The notes below the pieces were generated by a model. The model saw only the letters and a program-made list of their open reading frames with translations, made no database searches and had not been told where the DNA came from. A DNA stretch of 64,000 nt. Source: Haloferax denitrificans ATCC 35960 (lineage in GTDB: Archaea; Halobacteriota; Halobacteria; Halobacteriales; Haloferacaceae). Position numbers and translations under genes: made by a program. Below, piece by piece: positions 51,278 through 60,326 of the stretch. Each line of letters begins with the position of its first letter. The first letter of the stretch is position 1. The stretch spans positions 186,001 to 250,000 of the forward strand of contig NZ_AOLP01000009.1 in NCBI RefSeq assembly GCF_000337795.1. The letters are read 5' to 3'.

Positions 51278-51847
51278 ATGACCGACCCCAAGGACACAAT
51301 CAACATCGAAAACGTCGTCGCCTCCACGGGAATCGGCCAAGAGCTCGACCTCCAGAGCGTGGCGATGGACCTCGAGGGCGCCGACTACGACCCCGAGCAG
51401 TTTCCGGGACTCGTCTACCGCACCCAGGAGCCGAAGTCCGCGGCGCTCATCTTTCGGTCCGGGAAAATCGTCTGCACCGGCGCGAAGTCGACCGACGACG
51501 TCCACGAGAGCCTCGAAATCGTCTTCGACAAGCTCCGCGAGCTTCAGATTCCGGTCGACGACGACCCCGAAATCACCGTTCAGAACATCGTCACCAGCGC
51601 CGACCTCGGCGAGAACCTGAACCTCAACGCCATCGCCATCGGGCTCGGCCTCGAAAACATCGAGTACGAACCGGAGCAGTTCCCGGGCCTCGTCTATCGC
51701 CTCGACGAACCGAGCGTCGTCGCTCTTCTCTTCGGGTCGGGCAAACTCGTCATCACGGGCGGCAAACAGCCGAAAGACGCCGAGGCGGCGGTCGACGTCA
51801 TCATCTCGCGCCTCTCCGAACTCGGTCTCCTCAACGGGTCGTTCTAA
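51278..51847 (+). CDS. tbp: TATA-box-binding protein
   Basis: A 189-residue archaeal general transcription factor of two direct repeats: FPGLVYRTQEPKSAALIFRS with IVCTGAKS, and FPGLVYRLDEPSVVALLFGS with LVITGGKQ. It recruits TFB and RNA polymerase. Haloferax carries several TBPs; this is a full-length, standard form. Confidence 0.97.
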   Translation: MTDPKDTINIENVVASTGIGQELDLQSVAMDLEGADYDPEQFPGLVYRTQEPKSAALIFRSGKIVCTGAKSTDDVHESLEIVFDKLRELQIPVDDDPEITVQNIVTSADLGENLNLNAIAIGLGLENIEYEPEQFPGLVYRLDEPSVVALLFGSGKLVITGGKQPKDAEAAVDVIISRLSELGLLNGSF

Positions 51848-51927
51848 CATAGTGGGTCGCCCGGCCGTACCGCGCGACCGGGACTCGAATCGACCGAACC
51901 TAAGTCAGTCGCGTCCCTCGGGCCGAT

Positions 51928-52305
51928 ATGGACGCGCTCACCTTGCAGACGGCCGCCGGTGCGCCGGTCACGGCCGTCGCCGGAACGTTCGCGCTGTTCG
52001 CGCTGTTCCTCTCTCTCACCGCCCACATCGCCGCGCGGAACGTCCTCGGCGACGTGGAACTCAAGAAGGCGTTCGCCATCGGGCCGGTCCCGGCGGCCAT
52101 CGCCGTCGTCTTCACCACCTTCGGCTGGAACTCCCTCGTCGCGCTCGCGCTCGCAATCGGCCTCGACTTCGGCTTCGTCAAGTTCCTCTACGGCCGGTCG
52201 AACCGCCTGTCGGCGTACGTGGTGACCATCCACTTCGTCGTCTCGGTACTGCTGGGCCTCGTCCTGTTCGGCCTCTCCGCCATCCTGCTGACCGCGCCTT
52301 TCTGA
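51928..52305 (+). CDS. Membrane protein (125 aa, DUF7473-like)
   Basis: A 125-residue protein with four helices and the interior loops NVLGDVELKKAFAIGP and YGRSNRLSAYVV. It resembles a haloarchaeal family of unknown function (DUF7473, by recall). It lies 45 bp before the CPBP protease gene on the same strand. Confidence 0.7.
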   Translation: MDALTLQTAAGAPVTAVAGTFALFALFLSLTAHIAARNVLGDVELKKAFAIGPVPAAIAVVFTTFGWNSLVALALAIGLDFGFVKFLYGRSNRLSAYVVTIHFVVSVLLGLVLFGLSAILLTAPF

Positions 52306-52350
52306 GGTTCCCGCCGTACTTTCTTGACCGAGGCCGTCGAACCCCCCGCC

Positions 52351-53292
52351 GTGTCTCCCCGTCGCATCCTCTGGAACGACACGGAACGCCGGCCGCGCGC
52401 GCCGTTCCGACTGCTCGCGACGCCCGTCGTCTTCGTCGTCGTCTCGCTCGCGGTCGGACTCTCGCTTTCGACCGCCCTCGGTGACCTCGCCCAGTCCAGC
52501 CGGCTCGTGTCGCTCGTCGTCTCGCTCGTCTCGGTCGGCGCGAGCGGCCTCGCCGCGCTCGTCGTCGCGCGGTACGTCGATAGGCGGACCGTCGCGGACC
52601 TCGGGCTCGGACTCGACCGCGAGTGGGCGGCCGACCTCGGGTTCGGCCTCGCGCTCGGGGCGGCGCTGATGACCGCCGTCTTCGTCGTCGGCGTCGCGGC
52701 CGGCTGGATTGCGGTCTCCCCCGCCCCGCTCGGCGTCGACCGACTGCTCGGCGTCGGCTCGCTCCTGGCGTTCTTCGTCGTCGTCGGCATCGCCGAAGAA
52801 CTCCTGCTTCGAGGTATCGTCCTCACCGATGTCGCCGAGGGCCTCCGCTGGCGGTTCGACCCGGACGCGGCGGTCGCCGGCGGCCTCGTGATTTCGTCGG
52901 CCGTGTTCGGCGTCGCCCACTACGCCAACCCGAACGCGGGCCTGACGAGCACGCTCAGCATCACGCTCGCGGGCGTCATGCTCGGCCTCGGCTACGCGCT
53001 CACCGGCGACCTCGCCATCCCGACGGGCGTCCACATCTCGTGGAACTTCGTGCAGGGCGGCGTCTTCGGCTTCGCGGTCAGCGGCCTCGACTTCGGCACG
53101 TCGCTCGTCGAGACGACCGAACGCGGCCCCGACGTGATTACCGGCGGCGCGTTCGGCCCGGAAGCCGGTCTGCTCGGCGTCGGCGCAATCGTCCTCGGCG
53201 CGGTCTGCATCACGGCCTACGTCCGGGCGCGCCGCGGCGACCTCGGGTTCGACCCGTCGGTCACGGTGCCGGACCTGCGCTGGAAAAAATGA
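52351..53292 (+). CDS. CPBP-family intramembrane glutamic endopeptidase
   Basis: A 313-residue polytopic protease (Abi/CAAX-type). The catalytic EExxxR is AEELLLRGI (Glu149-Glu150, Arg154), followed by FGVAHYANP and a late GVHISWNFVQG, each with the conserved histidine. Roles in prenyl-protein processing, bacteriocin immunity and signalling are known in the family; the substrate here is unknown. The GTG at 52351 is chosen; an in-frame TTG at 52324 also exists. Confidence 0.85.
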   Translation: MSPRRILWNDTERRPRAPFRLLATPVVFVVVSLAVGLSLSTALGDLAQSSRLVSLVVSLVSVGASGLAALVVARYVDRRTVADLGLGLDREWAADLGFGLALGAALMTAVFVVGVAAGWIAVSPAPLGVDRLLGVGSLLAFFVVVGIAEELLLRGIVLTDVAEGLRWRFDPDAAVAGGLVISSAVFGVAHYANPNAGLTSTLSITLAGVMLGLGYALTGDLAIPTGVHISWNFVQGGVFGFAVSGLDFGTSLVETTERGPDVITGGAFGPEAGLLGVGAIVLGAVCITAYVRARRGDLGFDPSVTVPDLRWKK

Positions 53293-53321
53293 CGGCCGCG
53301 ACGGGCAGGAGGCCGCGTCGC

Positions 53322-54167
53322 TTACTCGACTAACCGCTCGATTTCGGTCACGAGGATGCCGCTCGCGCCGACGTTTTTCAGGTCGCTGACGACCTCGAAC
53401 ACGTCGCGTTCGTTCACGACGGCGTGGACGGCGACGGTCGAGTCGCCGGCGACGTCCATCACGGTCGGGCCGCCGAGGCCGGGGATGACCTCCTTCACGT
53501 CGTCGAGTTTCTCGCGCGGCGCGTTCATCATCAGGTAGCGCTTGCCCTCCGCCGAGCGGACGGATTCGAGCGCCATGAGCAACTGCTGGACCTTCGGGTC
53601 GTCGACCACGTCGGGGCGGGCGAACAGCCGGACCGACGACGACAGCACCTCGTCGATGACGGCGAGGCGGTTCACCCGGAGGGTCGTCCCGGTCGAGGTG
53701 ATGTCGATGATGGCGTCGGCCATCTCGACGTGGGGCGTCAGTTCGGTCGCGCCCGTGACCTCGACGACCTCGGCGTCGATGCCCGCCTCCTCGAAGTAGG
53801 TCCGCGCGATGTGCGGGAACTCGGTGGCGACGACCTTGCCCGACACGTCCTCGACGGTCTCGATGTCGCCGTCCTCGGGCGCGGCGAGGACGAGCCGACA
53901 CTTGCCGTACTCCAAATCGAGCAGGTCTTCGAGTTCGTGGCCCGACTCGCGGACCTGGTCGAGGCCCGTGATGCCGACCTCGGCGGCCCCGTCGCGGACG
54001 TACTCGGGGATGTCGGCGGCGCGGGCGAACAACACGGTCACGTCGGGGTCGACGGTCCCGGCGTAGAGTTTGCGCTCGGCACCGTTGTCGAGGTGCAGTC
54101 CCGCACGCTCCAGGAGTTCAATCGTCGGTTCGTGCAGGCGGCCCTTGTTGGGCACGGCGATTCGCAT
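53322..54167 (-). CDS. hisG: ATP phosphoribosyltransferase (histidine biosynthesis)
   Basis: A 281-residue long-form HisG that catalyses the first step of histidine synthesis. [19 protein letters not shown] is the N-terminal signature, and [26 protein letters not shown] and [11 protein letters not shown] follow. The C-terminal HisG_C regulatory domain (about residues 210-281) carries the site for feedback by histidine. No other his gene is in the window. Confidence 0.96.
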   Translation of the reverse strand: MRIAVPNKGRLHEPTIELLERAGLHLDNGAERKLYAGTVDPDVTVLFARAADIPEYVRDGAAEVGITGLDQVRESGHELEDLLDLEYGKCRLVLAAPEDGDIETVEDVSGKVVATEFPHIARTYFEEAGIDAEVVEVTGATELTPHVEMADAIIDITSTGTTLRVNRLAVIDEVLSSSVRLFARPDVVDDPKVQQLLMALESVRSAEGKRYLMMNAPREKLDDVKEVIPGLGGPTVMDVAGDSTVAVHAVVNERDVFEVVSDLKNVGASGILVTEIERLVE

Positions 54168-54245
54168 ACCTGCCCGTCACGTCCCGGAGGTAATTGACTT
54201 TCGCAAGCCGGAACGGTTTTTTGACACATCTGTGAAGTGTCATCT

Positions 54246-55346
54246 ATGGCTTCCGCCACGTTCGCCGGCGCGCTCGTCGGCGTCTCCCTCCTCGGTGCCG
54301 GCTGGTCGCGGCTCAGCGCCGCGTTCCACGAGCGCCGCGGGTCGTCCGTCCAGCGGTTCAGAAAACGGGTTCGAAGCAACTGGCTCTACGCCGCCCTCCT
54401 GTTCGTCGGCGTCGTCTGGTGGACGGACGCGGACCGGGCGCTCCTCGCCGCCGTCGGCCTCCCGGTCGACTGGCCATGGGCCGTTCTCGGCTGGGCGCTC
54501 GTCGCCGTCGGTGCCGCGGTCGTGGCGACCGTCTCGTACATGGGCGCGTTCCCGGTGGCGAGGCGCGTGCGAGACGCCGATATGGGCGCGGGGGCGGCGG
54601 CCGCGAAGATGTTCCGCTACCAGCTCTTCATCGCGGCATTCGTCTTCTGCGTGGTGGCCGTGCTACAAGTCGAATTCCGGGTCTTGGGGACCGGCGGCCT
54701 GCTCACCCTGCTCGCGTTCGTCGCCGCCGCATACGTCTTTTCGGCACCGCTCGTCGGCGTCTCGCAGACGACGGCGGCCCCCGACGACGCGACGCGCGAG
54801 CGACTCGACCGCCTGTGCGACCGCGGCGGTCTCTCGGTCGCTCGGGTTCGACTCCTCGACGGCGGCGGCCACCGCTCGGACCACCTCACTCGCGGCCCGG
54901 TCGGGCGGAAGACGCTCTTTCTCACCGACTCGCTTCTCGACCGCTACGACGACGAGACGGTCTCGGCGCTCCTCGCGGTCGGCGCCGGACGCGTCGCTCG
55001 GTACGTCTACGAGCTTCGGCTGTTCACCGTAACCGCGGTGGCCGGGCTCGTCTTCTGGGGCGTCGCGTGGTCGCCGTTCGGGTTCTCCCTGTCGTTCTTG
55101 GCGTTCGCCGGAGTCGGCGTGATACTGCTCGTGACCGGCGAGTACGCGAGCAAACGGCTCATCTATCGGGCCGACGAGGCGGCGGCAGAACGGGTCGGAC
55201 GCGCGGCCGTCGCCGACGCGCTCGACGCGACCGCCGACGAGGTCGACACCGGCCGCGCGGGGTCGTTCCTCTCGTTCGAGCCGTCGCTGGCGTCGCGGAT
55301 TGGTCGGCTCCGAGACGCGGGCGGCGCGGGCGAGACGGAAGCGTAA
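54246..55346 (+). CDS. M48 (Ste24/HtpX)-like membrane protein without the catalytic HExxH
   Basis: A 366-residue protein with about six helices arranged like an M48 peptidase. The segment TLFLTDSLLDRYDDETVSALL matches the family strand and helix before the zinc site, but where HExxH should be it reads AVGAGRVARYVYELR. The later EYASKRLIYRADEAAAERVG aligns with the third-ligand region (REFxAD). The peptidase activity is therefore probably lost. It starts at ATG 54246; a GTG is three codons earlier. It converges with a winged-helix gene. Confidence 0.7.
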   Translation: MASATFAGALVGVSLLGAGWSRLSAAFHERRGSSVQRFRKRVRSNWLYAALLFVGVVWWTDADRALLAAVGLPVDWPWAVLGWALVAVGAAVVATVSYMGAFPVARRVRDADMGAGAAAAKMFRYQLFIAAFVFCVVAVLQVEFRVLGTGGLLTLLAFVAAAYVFSAPLVGVSQTTAAPDDATRERLDRLCDRGGLSVARVRLLDGGGHRSDHLTRGPVGRKTLFLTDSLLDRYDDETVSALLAVGAGRVARYVYELRLFTVTAVAGLVFWGVAWSPFGFSLSFLAFAGVGVILLVTGEYASKRLIYRADEAAAERVGRAAVADALDATADEVDTGRAGSFLSFEPSLASRIGRLRDAGGAGETEA

Positions 55347-55370
55347 GGTCGCCGCTTTGCGGACCCGCGG

Positions 55371-55883
55371 CTACCCTTCGACGAGGTGGTCGAGCAGGCG
55401 GTCGAACCGGTCGACGAACCGCTCGGGGAGCGACGGCGACACGTCGTCTAACAGCCGGGTCGTCCGCTCGGGGTGGGTGAGGACGAGCGTCACGCGGTTG
55501 TGCAGGTCGCGCTCCTTGCGGACCACGTCGCGCTCGACGAGGTGGTCGAGGTGCCACTCCAGCGTGCTCCGGGCGACGCCGATGTCGTCGGCCACGTCGT
55601 CGGGGCGGGCGTCGCCGTGTTCGAGGAGGTGGCCGAGGATGTCGCGGGCGGTCTCCCGGCGGACGAGCGCGAGCGTGCCGCGCTCCCACGCGTCGAACTC
55701 CGGGGGGAAGTAGTGCGTCCGCCCGTAGAACTCGGCGCGGCGGACCGTCTCGTCGGAGAGCAGTCTGCGGACGTGGTGTTGTACCTGGCCGGGGGCGAGG
55801 TCGAGCGCGCGAACGAGCTCGTTGAAGTGGACTCCCGGACTGTGCTTGATGTGGTCGGCGACGCGGGTTCGTGTCTCACTCAT
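55371..55883 (-). CDS. Double winged-helix transcriptional regulator
   Basis: A 170-residue protein with two winged-helix domains. The first is around residues 5-65 (HIKHSPGVHFNELVRALDLA, then QVQHHVRRLL) and the second around 80-140 (DVADDIGVARSTLEWHLDHL). Such haloarchaeal regulators commonly follow a gene for a small membrane protein. The start ATG overlaps that gene's stop by 4 bp, so the two are translated together. Confidence 0.85.
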   Translation of the reverse strand: MSETRTRVADHIKHSPGVHFNELVRALDLAPGQVQHHVRRLLSDETVRRAEFYGRTHYFPPEFDAWERGTLALVRRETARDILGHLLEHGDARPDDVADDIGVARSTLEWHLDHLVERDVVRKERDLHNRVTLVLTHPERTTRLLDDVSPSLPERFVDRFDRLLDHLVEG

Positions 55884-56224
55884 GGGTCGTTGACCCCCGC
55901 CTCGCGCTCGATGCTCCGGGCGTAGTAGATGGCCGCGAGGACGAGACCGGCCATCACGAGGTCCAAGAAGTGTTCGACCACGTGGTGGTCGAACTCGGAG
56001 AGGACGCCGGTGAGCGTCAGCGCCGCGACGGCCGCCCGCGACGCGAACGCCAACAGCGCCAGCGCGACGAGCAGGTGCGACCGCGTCCGCCGCCGGAGGA
56101 AGACGGCGACGCCGAGCGCGGCCAGCGTGACCGACGAGACGCCCGCGAGGACGACGACCGCGGTCATCCACGGACTTCCTTGGACGTGCCCCGGAACGAG
56201 CGCGAGGTTCGACGGGGGCTCCAT
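55880..56224 (-). CDS. Membrane protein paired with the regulator (114 aa, DUF7471-like)
   Basis: A 114-residue protein with three helices (about 18-40, 50-70 and 85-105); the third contains HHVVEHFLDLVMAGLVLAA. It is conserved next to double winged-helix regulators in haloarchaea, as I recall it (DUF7471). It overlaps the regulator gene by 4 bp (ATGA) and comes first in the operon, suggesting it senses a membrane or extracellular signal and controls the regulator. Confidence 0.75.
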   Translation of the reverse strand: MEPPSNLALVPGHVQGSPWMTAVVVLAGVSSVTLAALGVAVFLRRRTRSHLLVALALLAFASRAAVAALTLTGVLSEFDHHVVEHFLDLVMAGLVLAAIYYARSIEREAGVNDP

Positions 56225-56387
56225 GTCCCCCGATACTTGGGGTTCGGACCTAAGGGGGGGTGCTCGTTCTCGATTTTCGGGAATCGGACTACCGCCGGTA
56301 TCCCGACCGCTCCGCGGCGAACTCGGCGGTTGGGCCTCGCGGCCGCGAGACGGTGGATTCACCACCCCGCCGACCCGAACGAGCGAC

Positions 56388-57680
56388 ATGAACACGCTCC
56401 GAATCGCCGGCGGACAGGTGCTCCGCCCCGACGCGACGGTCGAGGACGCGGACGTACTCGTGGACCGAGACGAGGGCACGATTCTCGATATCGGCGCGGA
56501 CCTCGACGCCGACGCCGACGAGACGCTCGACGCCGAGGGCTGTCTCGTCACGCCGGGTCTGGTCAACGCCCACTGTCACGTGGCGATGACGCTCCTGCGC
56601 GGCTACGCCGACGACAAGCCGCTCGACGCGTGGCTCCGCGAGGACATCTGGCCCGCCGAGGCCGCGCTCACGCCCGAGGACGTGCGCGCCGGCGCGGAAC
56701 TCGGCCTCGTGGAGATGATTAAGTCGGGGACCACCGCGTTCGCGGACATGTACTTCCACGTCCCCGAAATCGCCGCCGCGGTCGACGAGGCCGGCCTCCG
56801 CGCCCGCCTCGGCCACGGCGTCGTCACGCTCGGGAAGGACGACGCGGACGCGCGGGCCGACATCGACGAGAGCCTCGACGTGGCCCGCGAGTTCGACGGC
56901 GCGGCCGACGGCCGGATTCGGACCGCCGCGATGCCGCACTCGCTGACGACGGTCGCGGAGGAGTACCTCCGCGAGTTCGTCGCCGACGCCCACGACGAGG
57001 GCATCCCGGTCCACTACCACGCCAACGAGACGACCGACGAGGTCGACCCCATCGTCGACGAGCGCGGCGAGCGGCCCCTGTCGTACGCGAAGGACCTCGG
57101 CATGCTCACCGCCGACGACTTCCTCGCCCACGGCGTCCACGTCGACGACGCGGAAATCGACCTGCTCGCCGAGGCGGGCACCGGCGTCGTCCACTGCCCG
57201 GCGTCGAACATGAAGCTCGCCTCCGGCATGGCTCCCGTCCAGAAACTGCTCGATTCGGGCGTCACGGTCGGCCTCGGCACCGACGGCGCGGCCTCGAACA
57301 ACGACCTCGACATGTTCGACGAGATGCGCGACGCCGCGATGCTCGGCAAACTCGCCGCGGACGACGCCAGCGCCGTCGCCGCGCCCGACGTGGTGCGGAT
57401 GGCGACCGCCGGCTCCGCCGCCGCCGTCGACCTCCCCGGCGGCGCGCTCGAAGTCGGCGGCGCGGCCGACCTCGCCGTCGTCGACCTCGACGCGCCGCAC
57501 CTCGCGCCCGCCAACGACCTCGTGAGCCACCTCGCGTACGCCGCCCGCGGCTCCGACGTCCGCCACACGGTCTGCGACGGGCGGGTGCTGATGCGGGACC
57601 GCGAGGTGCTGACGCTCGACGAGGACGCCGCGATGGCCCGCGCCCGCGAGGCAATCGCGTCGCTCCGCGAGCGCGTCTGA
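56388..57680 (+). CDS. dadD: 5'-deoxyadenosine/S-adenosylhomocysteine deaminase-type amidohydrolase
   Basis: A 430-residue metal-dependent deaminase (MtaD/DadD type). The metal ligands are NAHCHVAMTLLRGYADD (HxH, about residue 62-64), VHYHANET and the LGTDGAASNN aspartate motif. It deaminates 5'-deoxyadenosine, 5'-methylthioadenosine or S-adenosylhomocysteine to inosyl products, recycling SAM by-products. ahcY is 0.5 kb downstream, which supports the pathway assignment. The ATG at 56388 gives MNTLRIAGGQVLRPD. Confidence 0.87.
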   Translation: MNTLRIAGGQVLRPDATVEDADVLVDRDEGTILDIGADLDADADETLDAEGCLVTPGLVNAHCHVAMTLLRGYADDKPLDAWLREDIWPAEAALTPEDVRAGAELGLVEMIKSGTTAFADMYFHVPEIAAAVDEAGLRARLGHGVVTLGKDDADARADIDESLDVAREFDGAADGRIRTAAMPHSLTTVAEEYLREFVADAHDEGIPVHYHANETTDEVDPIVDERGERPLSYAKDLGMLTADDFLAHGVHVDDAEIDLLAEAGTGVVHCPASNMKLASGMAPVQKLLDSGVTVGLGTDGAASNNDLDMFDEMRDAAMLGKLAADDASAVAAPDVVRMATAGSAAAVDLPGGALEVGGAADLAVVDLDAPHLAPANDLVSHLAYAARGSDVRHTVCDGRVLMRDREVLTLDEDAAMARAREAIASLRERV

Positions 57681-57747
57681 ATCGCCGCGTCCGGCCCGCC
57701 GCCGTCTGGTCCCCCGTCTGGTCCGCCCACACCGCCTTCCGACCTCG

Positions 57748-58059
57748 CTACCCGGCCAGTTCGATGCGCAGTCCGTCGTCGGTCACCCTGACCTCCATCC
57801 GCTCGAACGTCCGGTGGTACTGCGCGACGTGTCGCCCGTCGCTGTGGTCGACCATGATGGACTTCTCGAACAGCGACGCCTCGTGGAGCCGCTTGACCTC
57901 TCTGTAGGCCGTCGACAGCGGTACGTCGGCTCGACAGCTCAGCTCCTTGACCGTCAGCGGCTCGTCGGCGACGCGGAGGAGGTCCGGAACCGCGGGGGCG
58001 CTCATCAGGGCGAACAACTCCTGCTCGGCGACCGTCTTGCCGTTTTCTATGACGAGCAT
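57748..58059 (-). CDS. Winged-helix transcriptional regulator (103 aa)
   Basis: A 103-residue protein. The helix-turn-helix region is EPLTVKELSCRADVPLSTAYREVKRL, with its recognition helix PLSTAYREVKRL; a short wing and a C-terminal beta region follow. It lies between dadD and ahcY, divergent from ahcY, so it may control SAM-recycling genes. The ATG at 58059 is used; a GTG at 58092 would add eleven residues. Confidence 0.75.
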   Translation of the reverse strand: MLVIENGKTVAEQELFALMSAPAVPDLLRVADEPLTVKELSCRADVPLSTAYREVKRLHEASLFEKSIMVDHSDGRHVAQYHRTFERMEVRVTDDGLRIELAG

Positions 58060-58157
58060 CGGCCCTCGGCGATACAATCTCCCGGTTGACACTTGTAGAT
58101 TCGGGGGCGGCGACCGCCTTCGGTAGGGTTTTCGGACCCCTCTCCGAACCCACGGGT

Positions 58158-59444
58158 ATGAGCGAACACTACGCTCCCGTCTCCGAGCACCTCGACGACG
58201 TCGAGGCCGCCCGGACCGAGGGACGACGCAAGATGGACTGGGCGCTCCAGCACATGCCCATCCTGCAGGAGCTCCGCGAGCAGTTCGAGTCGGAACAGCC
58301 GCTCGCCGGCGAGGTCGTCGGCATGGCGATGCACGTCGAGGCGAAGACGGCGAACCTCGTCGAACTGCTGGCGCTCGGCGGCGCGGAAGTCGCCATCACC
58401 GGCTGTAACCCGCTTTCGACCCACGACGACGTGTCGGCGGCGCTCGACGCCAACGACGACATCACCTCCTACGCCGTCCGCGGCGTCGACGACGAGGGCT
58501 ACTACGCGGCCATCGACGCCGTCATCGCCCACGAGCCGACCGTCACGGTCGACGACGGCATGGACATGGTCTTTACCATCCACGAGGAGTACCCCGAACT
58601 CATCGACACCATCGTCGGCGGGGCCGAAGAGACCACGACCGGCGTCCACCGCCTCCGCGCGATGGACGAGGACGGCGAGCTGAACTACCCCGTCTTCGCC
58701 GTCAACGACACGCCGATGAAGCGCCTGTTCGACAACGTCCACGGCACGGGCGAGTCGTCGCTGGCGACCATCGCCATGACGACGAACCTCTCGTACGCCG
58801 GCAAGAACGTCGTCGTCGGCGGCTACGGCTACTGCGGCAAGGGCGTCGCCAAGAAGGCCGCCGGCCAGAACGCCGACGTCATCGTCACCGAGGTCGACCC
58901 CCGCCGCGCGCTCGAAGCCCACATGGAGGGCTACGACGTGATGCCGATGGAGGAGGCCGCGAAGGTCGGCGACGTGTTCATCACGACCACCGGCAACCGC
59001 GACGTCATCACCCGCGAGGACTTCGAGAACATGAAAGACGGCGTTCTCCTCGCGAACGCCGGCCACTTCGACATCGAAATCGACCTCGACGCGCTGTCGG
59101 ACCTCGCCGTCGACGAGTACGAGGCCCGCGACGGCGTCGACGCCTACGAACTCGAAGACGGCCGCCGCCTGAACGTCCTCGCCGAGGGCCGCCTCGTCAA
59201 CCTCGCGTCGCCCATCGCGCTCGGCCACCCGGTCGAGGTCATGGACCAGTCGTTCGGCGTGCAGGCCGTCGTCGTCCGCGAACTCGTCGAGAACGGCGAC
59301 GCCTACGACGCCGGCGTCCACGACGTGCCCGACGAACTGGACCGCGAGGTCGCCGAAATCAAGCTCGAAGCCGAGGGCATCGAGTTCGACTCGATGACCG
59401 ACGAACAGCGCGAGTACATGGGTAGCTGGGCCCACGGGACGTAA
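58158..59444 (+). CDS. ahcY: Adenosylhomocysteinase
   Basis: A 428-residue NAD-dependent hydrolase that splits S-adenosylhomocysteine to adenosine and homocysteine. NETTHVHR-equivalent residues lie in GGAEETTTGVHRLRAM, and the NAD-binding motif is VVVGGYGYCGKGVAKKA (about residue 218-233). It is the archaeal form lacking the C-terminal extension and insertion of eukaryotic and many bacterial enzymes. The ATG at 58158 (MSEHYAPVSEHLDD) is used. Confidence 0.96.
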   Translation: MSEHYAPVSEHLDDVEAARTEGRRKMDWALQHMPILQELREQFESEQPLAGEVVGMAMHVEAKTANLVELLALGGAEVAITGCNPLSTHDDVSAALDANDDITSYAVRGVDDEGYYAAIDAVIAHEPTVTVDDGMDMVFTIHEEYPELIDTIVGGAEETTTGVHRLRAMDEDGELNYPVFAVNDTPMKRLFDNVHGTGESSLATIAMTTNLSYAGKNVVVGGYGYCGKGVAKKAAGQNADVIVTEVDPRRALEAHMEGYDVMPMEEAAKVGDVFITTTGNRDVITREDFENMKDGVLLANAGHFDIEIDLDALSDLAVDEYEARDGVDAYELEDGRRLNVLAEGRLVNLASPIALGHPVEVMDQSFGVQAVVVRELVENGDAYDAGVHDVPDELDREVAEIKLEAEGIEFDSMTDEQREYMGSWAHGT

Positions 59445-59452
59445 GCCGACCC

Positions 59453-59531
59453 GCGCTCTCTCTCTCACCCGCGCCTCTCTCACCTGCGCTCTCTCTCTCA
59501 CCCGCGCCTCTCTCACCTGCGCTCTCTCTCG
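59453..59531 (+). repeat. 33-bp tandem repeat (2.4 copies) after ahcY
   Basis: Units 59453-59485 and 59486-59518 are identical: CT-rich, beginning GCGCTCTCTCTCTCACCC. A third partial unit runs to 59531. The tract lies between ahcY and the convergent gene at 59545. It probably arose by slippage, and the CT-rich mRNA may take part in termination. Confidence 0.85.
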
Positions 59532-59544
59532 TTTCTCACACCCG

Positions 59545-60228
59545 TCAGCGACCGCGCTCGGTCCACTCGCCGGCCCGCCAGACGCAGGCGACGCCGCCTA
59601 TCCACGCCGCGAGTCGCATCGCCTCGATGGCCGCGTCGGACGGCGCTTTCCACCCCCAGCCGGTCGGGACGCGCTCGGTTTCGACCGGTTCGACGACGTA
59701 GTACCGCCCCTCGAACGCGACGTAGTGGGTCTCCGGTTCGTGCAGTTCGGATTCGGTCACGGTGCTACTGCCGTTTCGGACGGCCTCGCGGACGTATCGC
59801 GGCGACTCGGCGAGGCCCTCCGAGAGGTCGCGTCTGACCGTCTCGGTCGACACCGGGTGGAGCGAGAGCGTGAGCGTGCGCCCGTCGAGGGTCGCGTTCG
59901 GTTCGAAGTACTGGCCGTCGGCCCGGACGTAGTCGAACGACCAGAACTCGGGGTCGACGCCGCGGTCCGGGTCCAACTCCAGTTCGACCGGGTCGCCGCG
60001 GGCCATGTCGATGATGGCGGCGCACTCCGCCGACTGGAGGGGGTTCCACCCGCACGATTTGACCCGGTAGAACGCGTCGGCGGTGTGCGGGAGGTAGTCC
60101 ACCGCCGACGCCTCGTAGGTGTACCTCTCCTCGTAGGAGACGCCGTCGGGATAGAGGAAAAGCGGGTTCGCGAGGAGGGCGACCCCGAGAACGAGGAAGA
60201 CGAGGCCGAGGCGGTTCTCGCGGTTCAT
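59545..60228 (-). CDS. Predicted membrane-anchored protein (227 aa)
   Basis: A 227-residue protein with an N-terminal helix (LGLVFLVLGVALLANPLFLY, residues 7-26) and a C-terminal one (AAWIGGVACVWRAG), flanking a soluble domain that is probably outside the cell. The domain has a pair of cysteines (KSCGWNPLQSAECA) that could form a disulfide. The N-terminus resembles an uncleaved signal anchor. No family recognised; the function is unknown. Confidence 0.65.
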   Translation of the reverse strand: MNRENRLGLVFLVLGVALLANPLFLYPDGVSYEERYTYEASAVDYLPHTADAFYRVKSCGWNPLQSAECAAIIDMARGDPVELELDPDRGVDPEFWSFDYVRADGQYFEPNATLDGRTLTLSLHPVSTETVRRDLSEGLAESPRYVREAVRNGSSTVTESELHEPETHYVAFEGRYYVVEPVETERVPTGWGWKAPSDAAIEAMRLAAWIGGVACVWRAGEWTERGR

Positions 60229-60296
60229 ACGAGCAGTATCCGCCAGCCGATGGATAGCTCTGGTGGCGCGGTTCCTCGCTACCGCCGGTCGCCCCA

Positions 60297-60303
60297 TTTA
60301 TGA
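60297..60303 (+). promoter_or_regulatory. TATA box of hjc
   Basis: TTTATGA is centred 27 bp before the hjc ATG at 60327, giving a leaderless transcript. Confidence 0.55.
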
Positions 60304-60326
60304 CCGCCCGCGGCCGACTCCCGACC

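Noticed and set aside
59453-59531. CRISPR-like repeat
   Set aside because: The copies are directly adjacent with no spacers and no cas genes lie nearby, so it is a simple tandem repeat.
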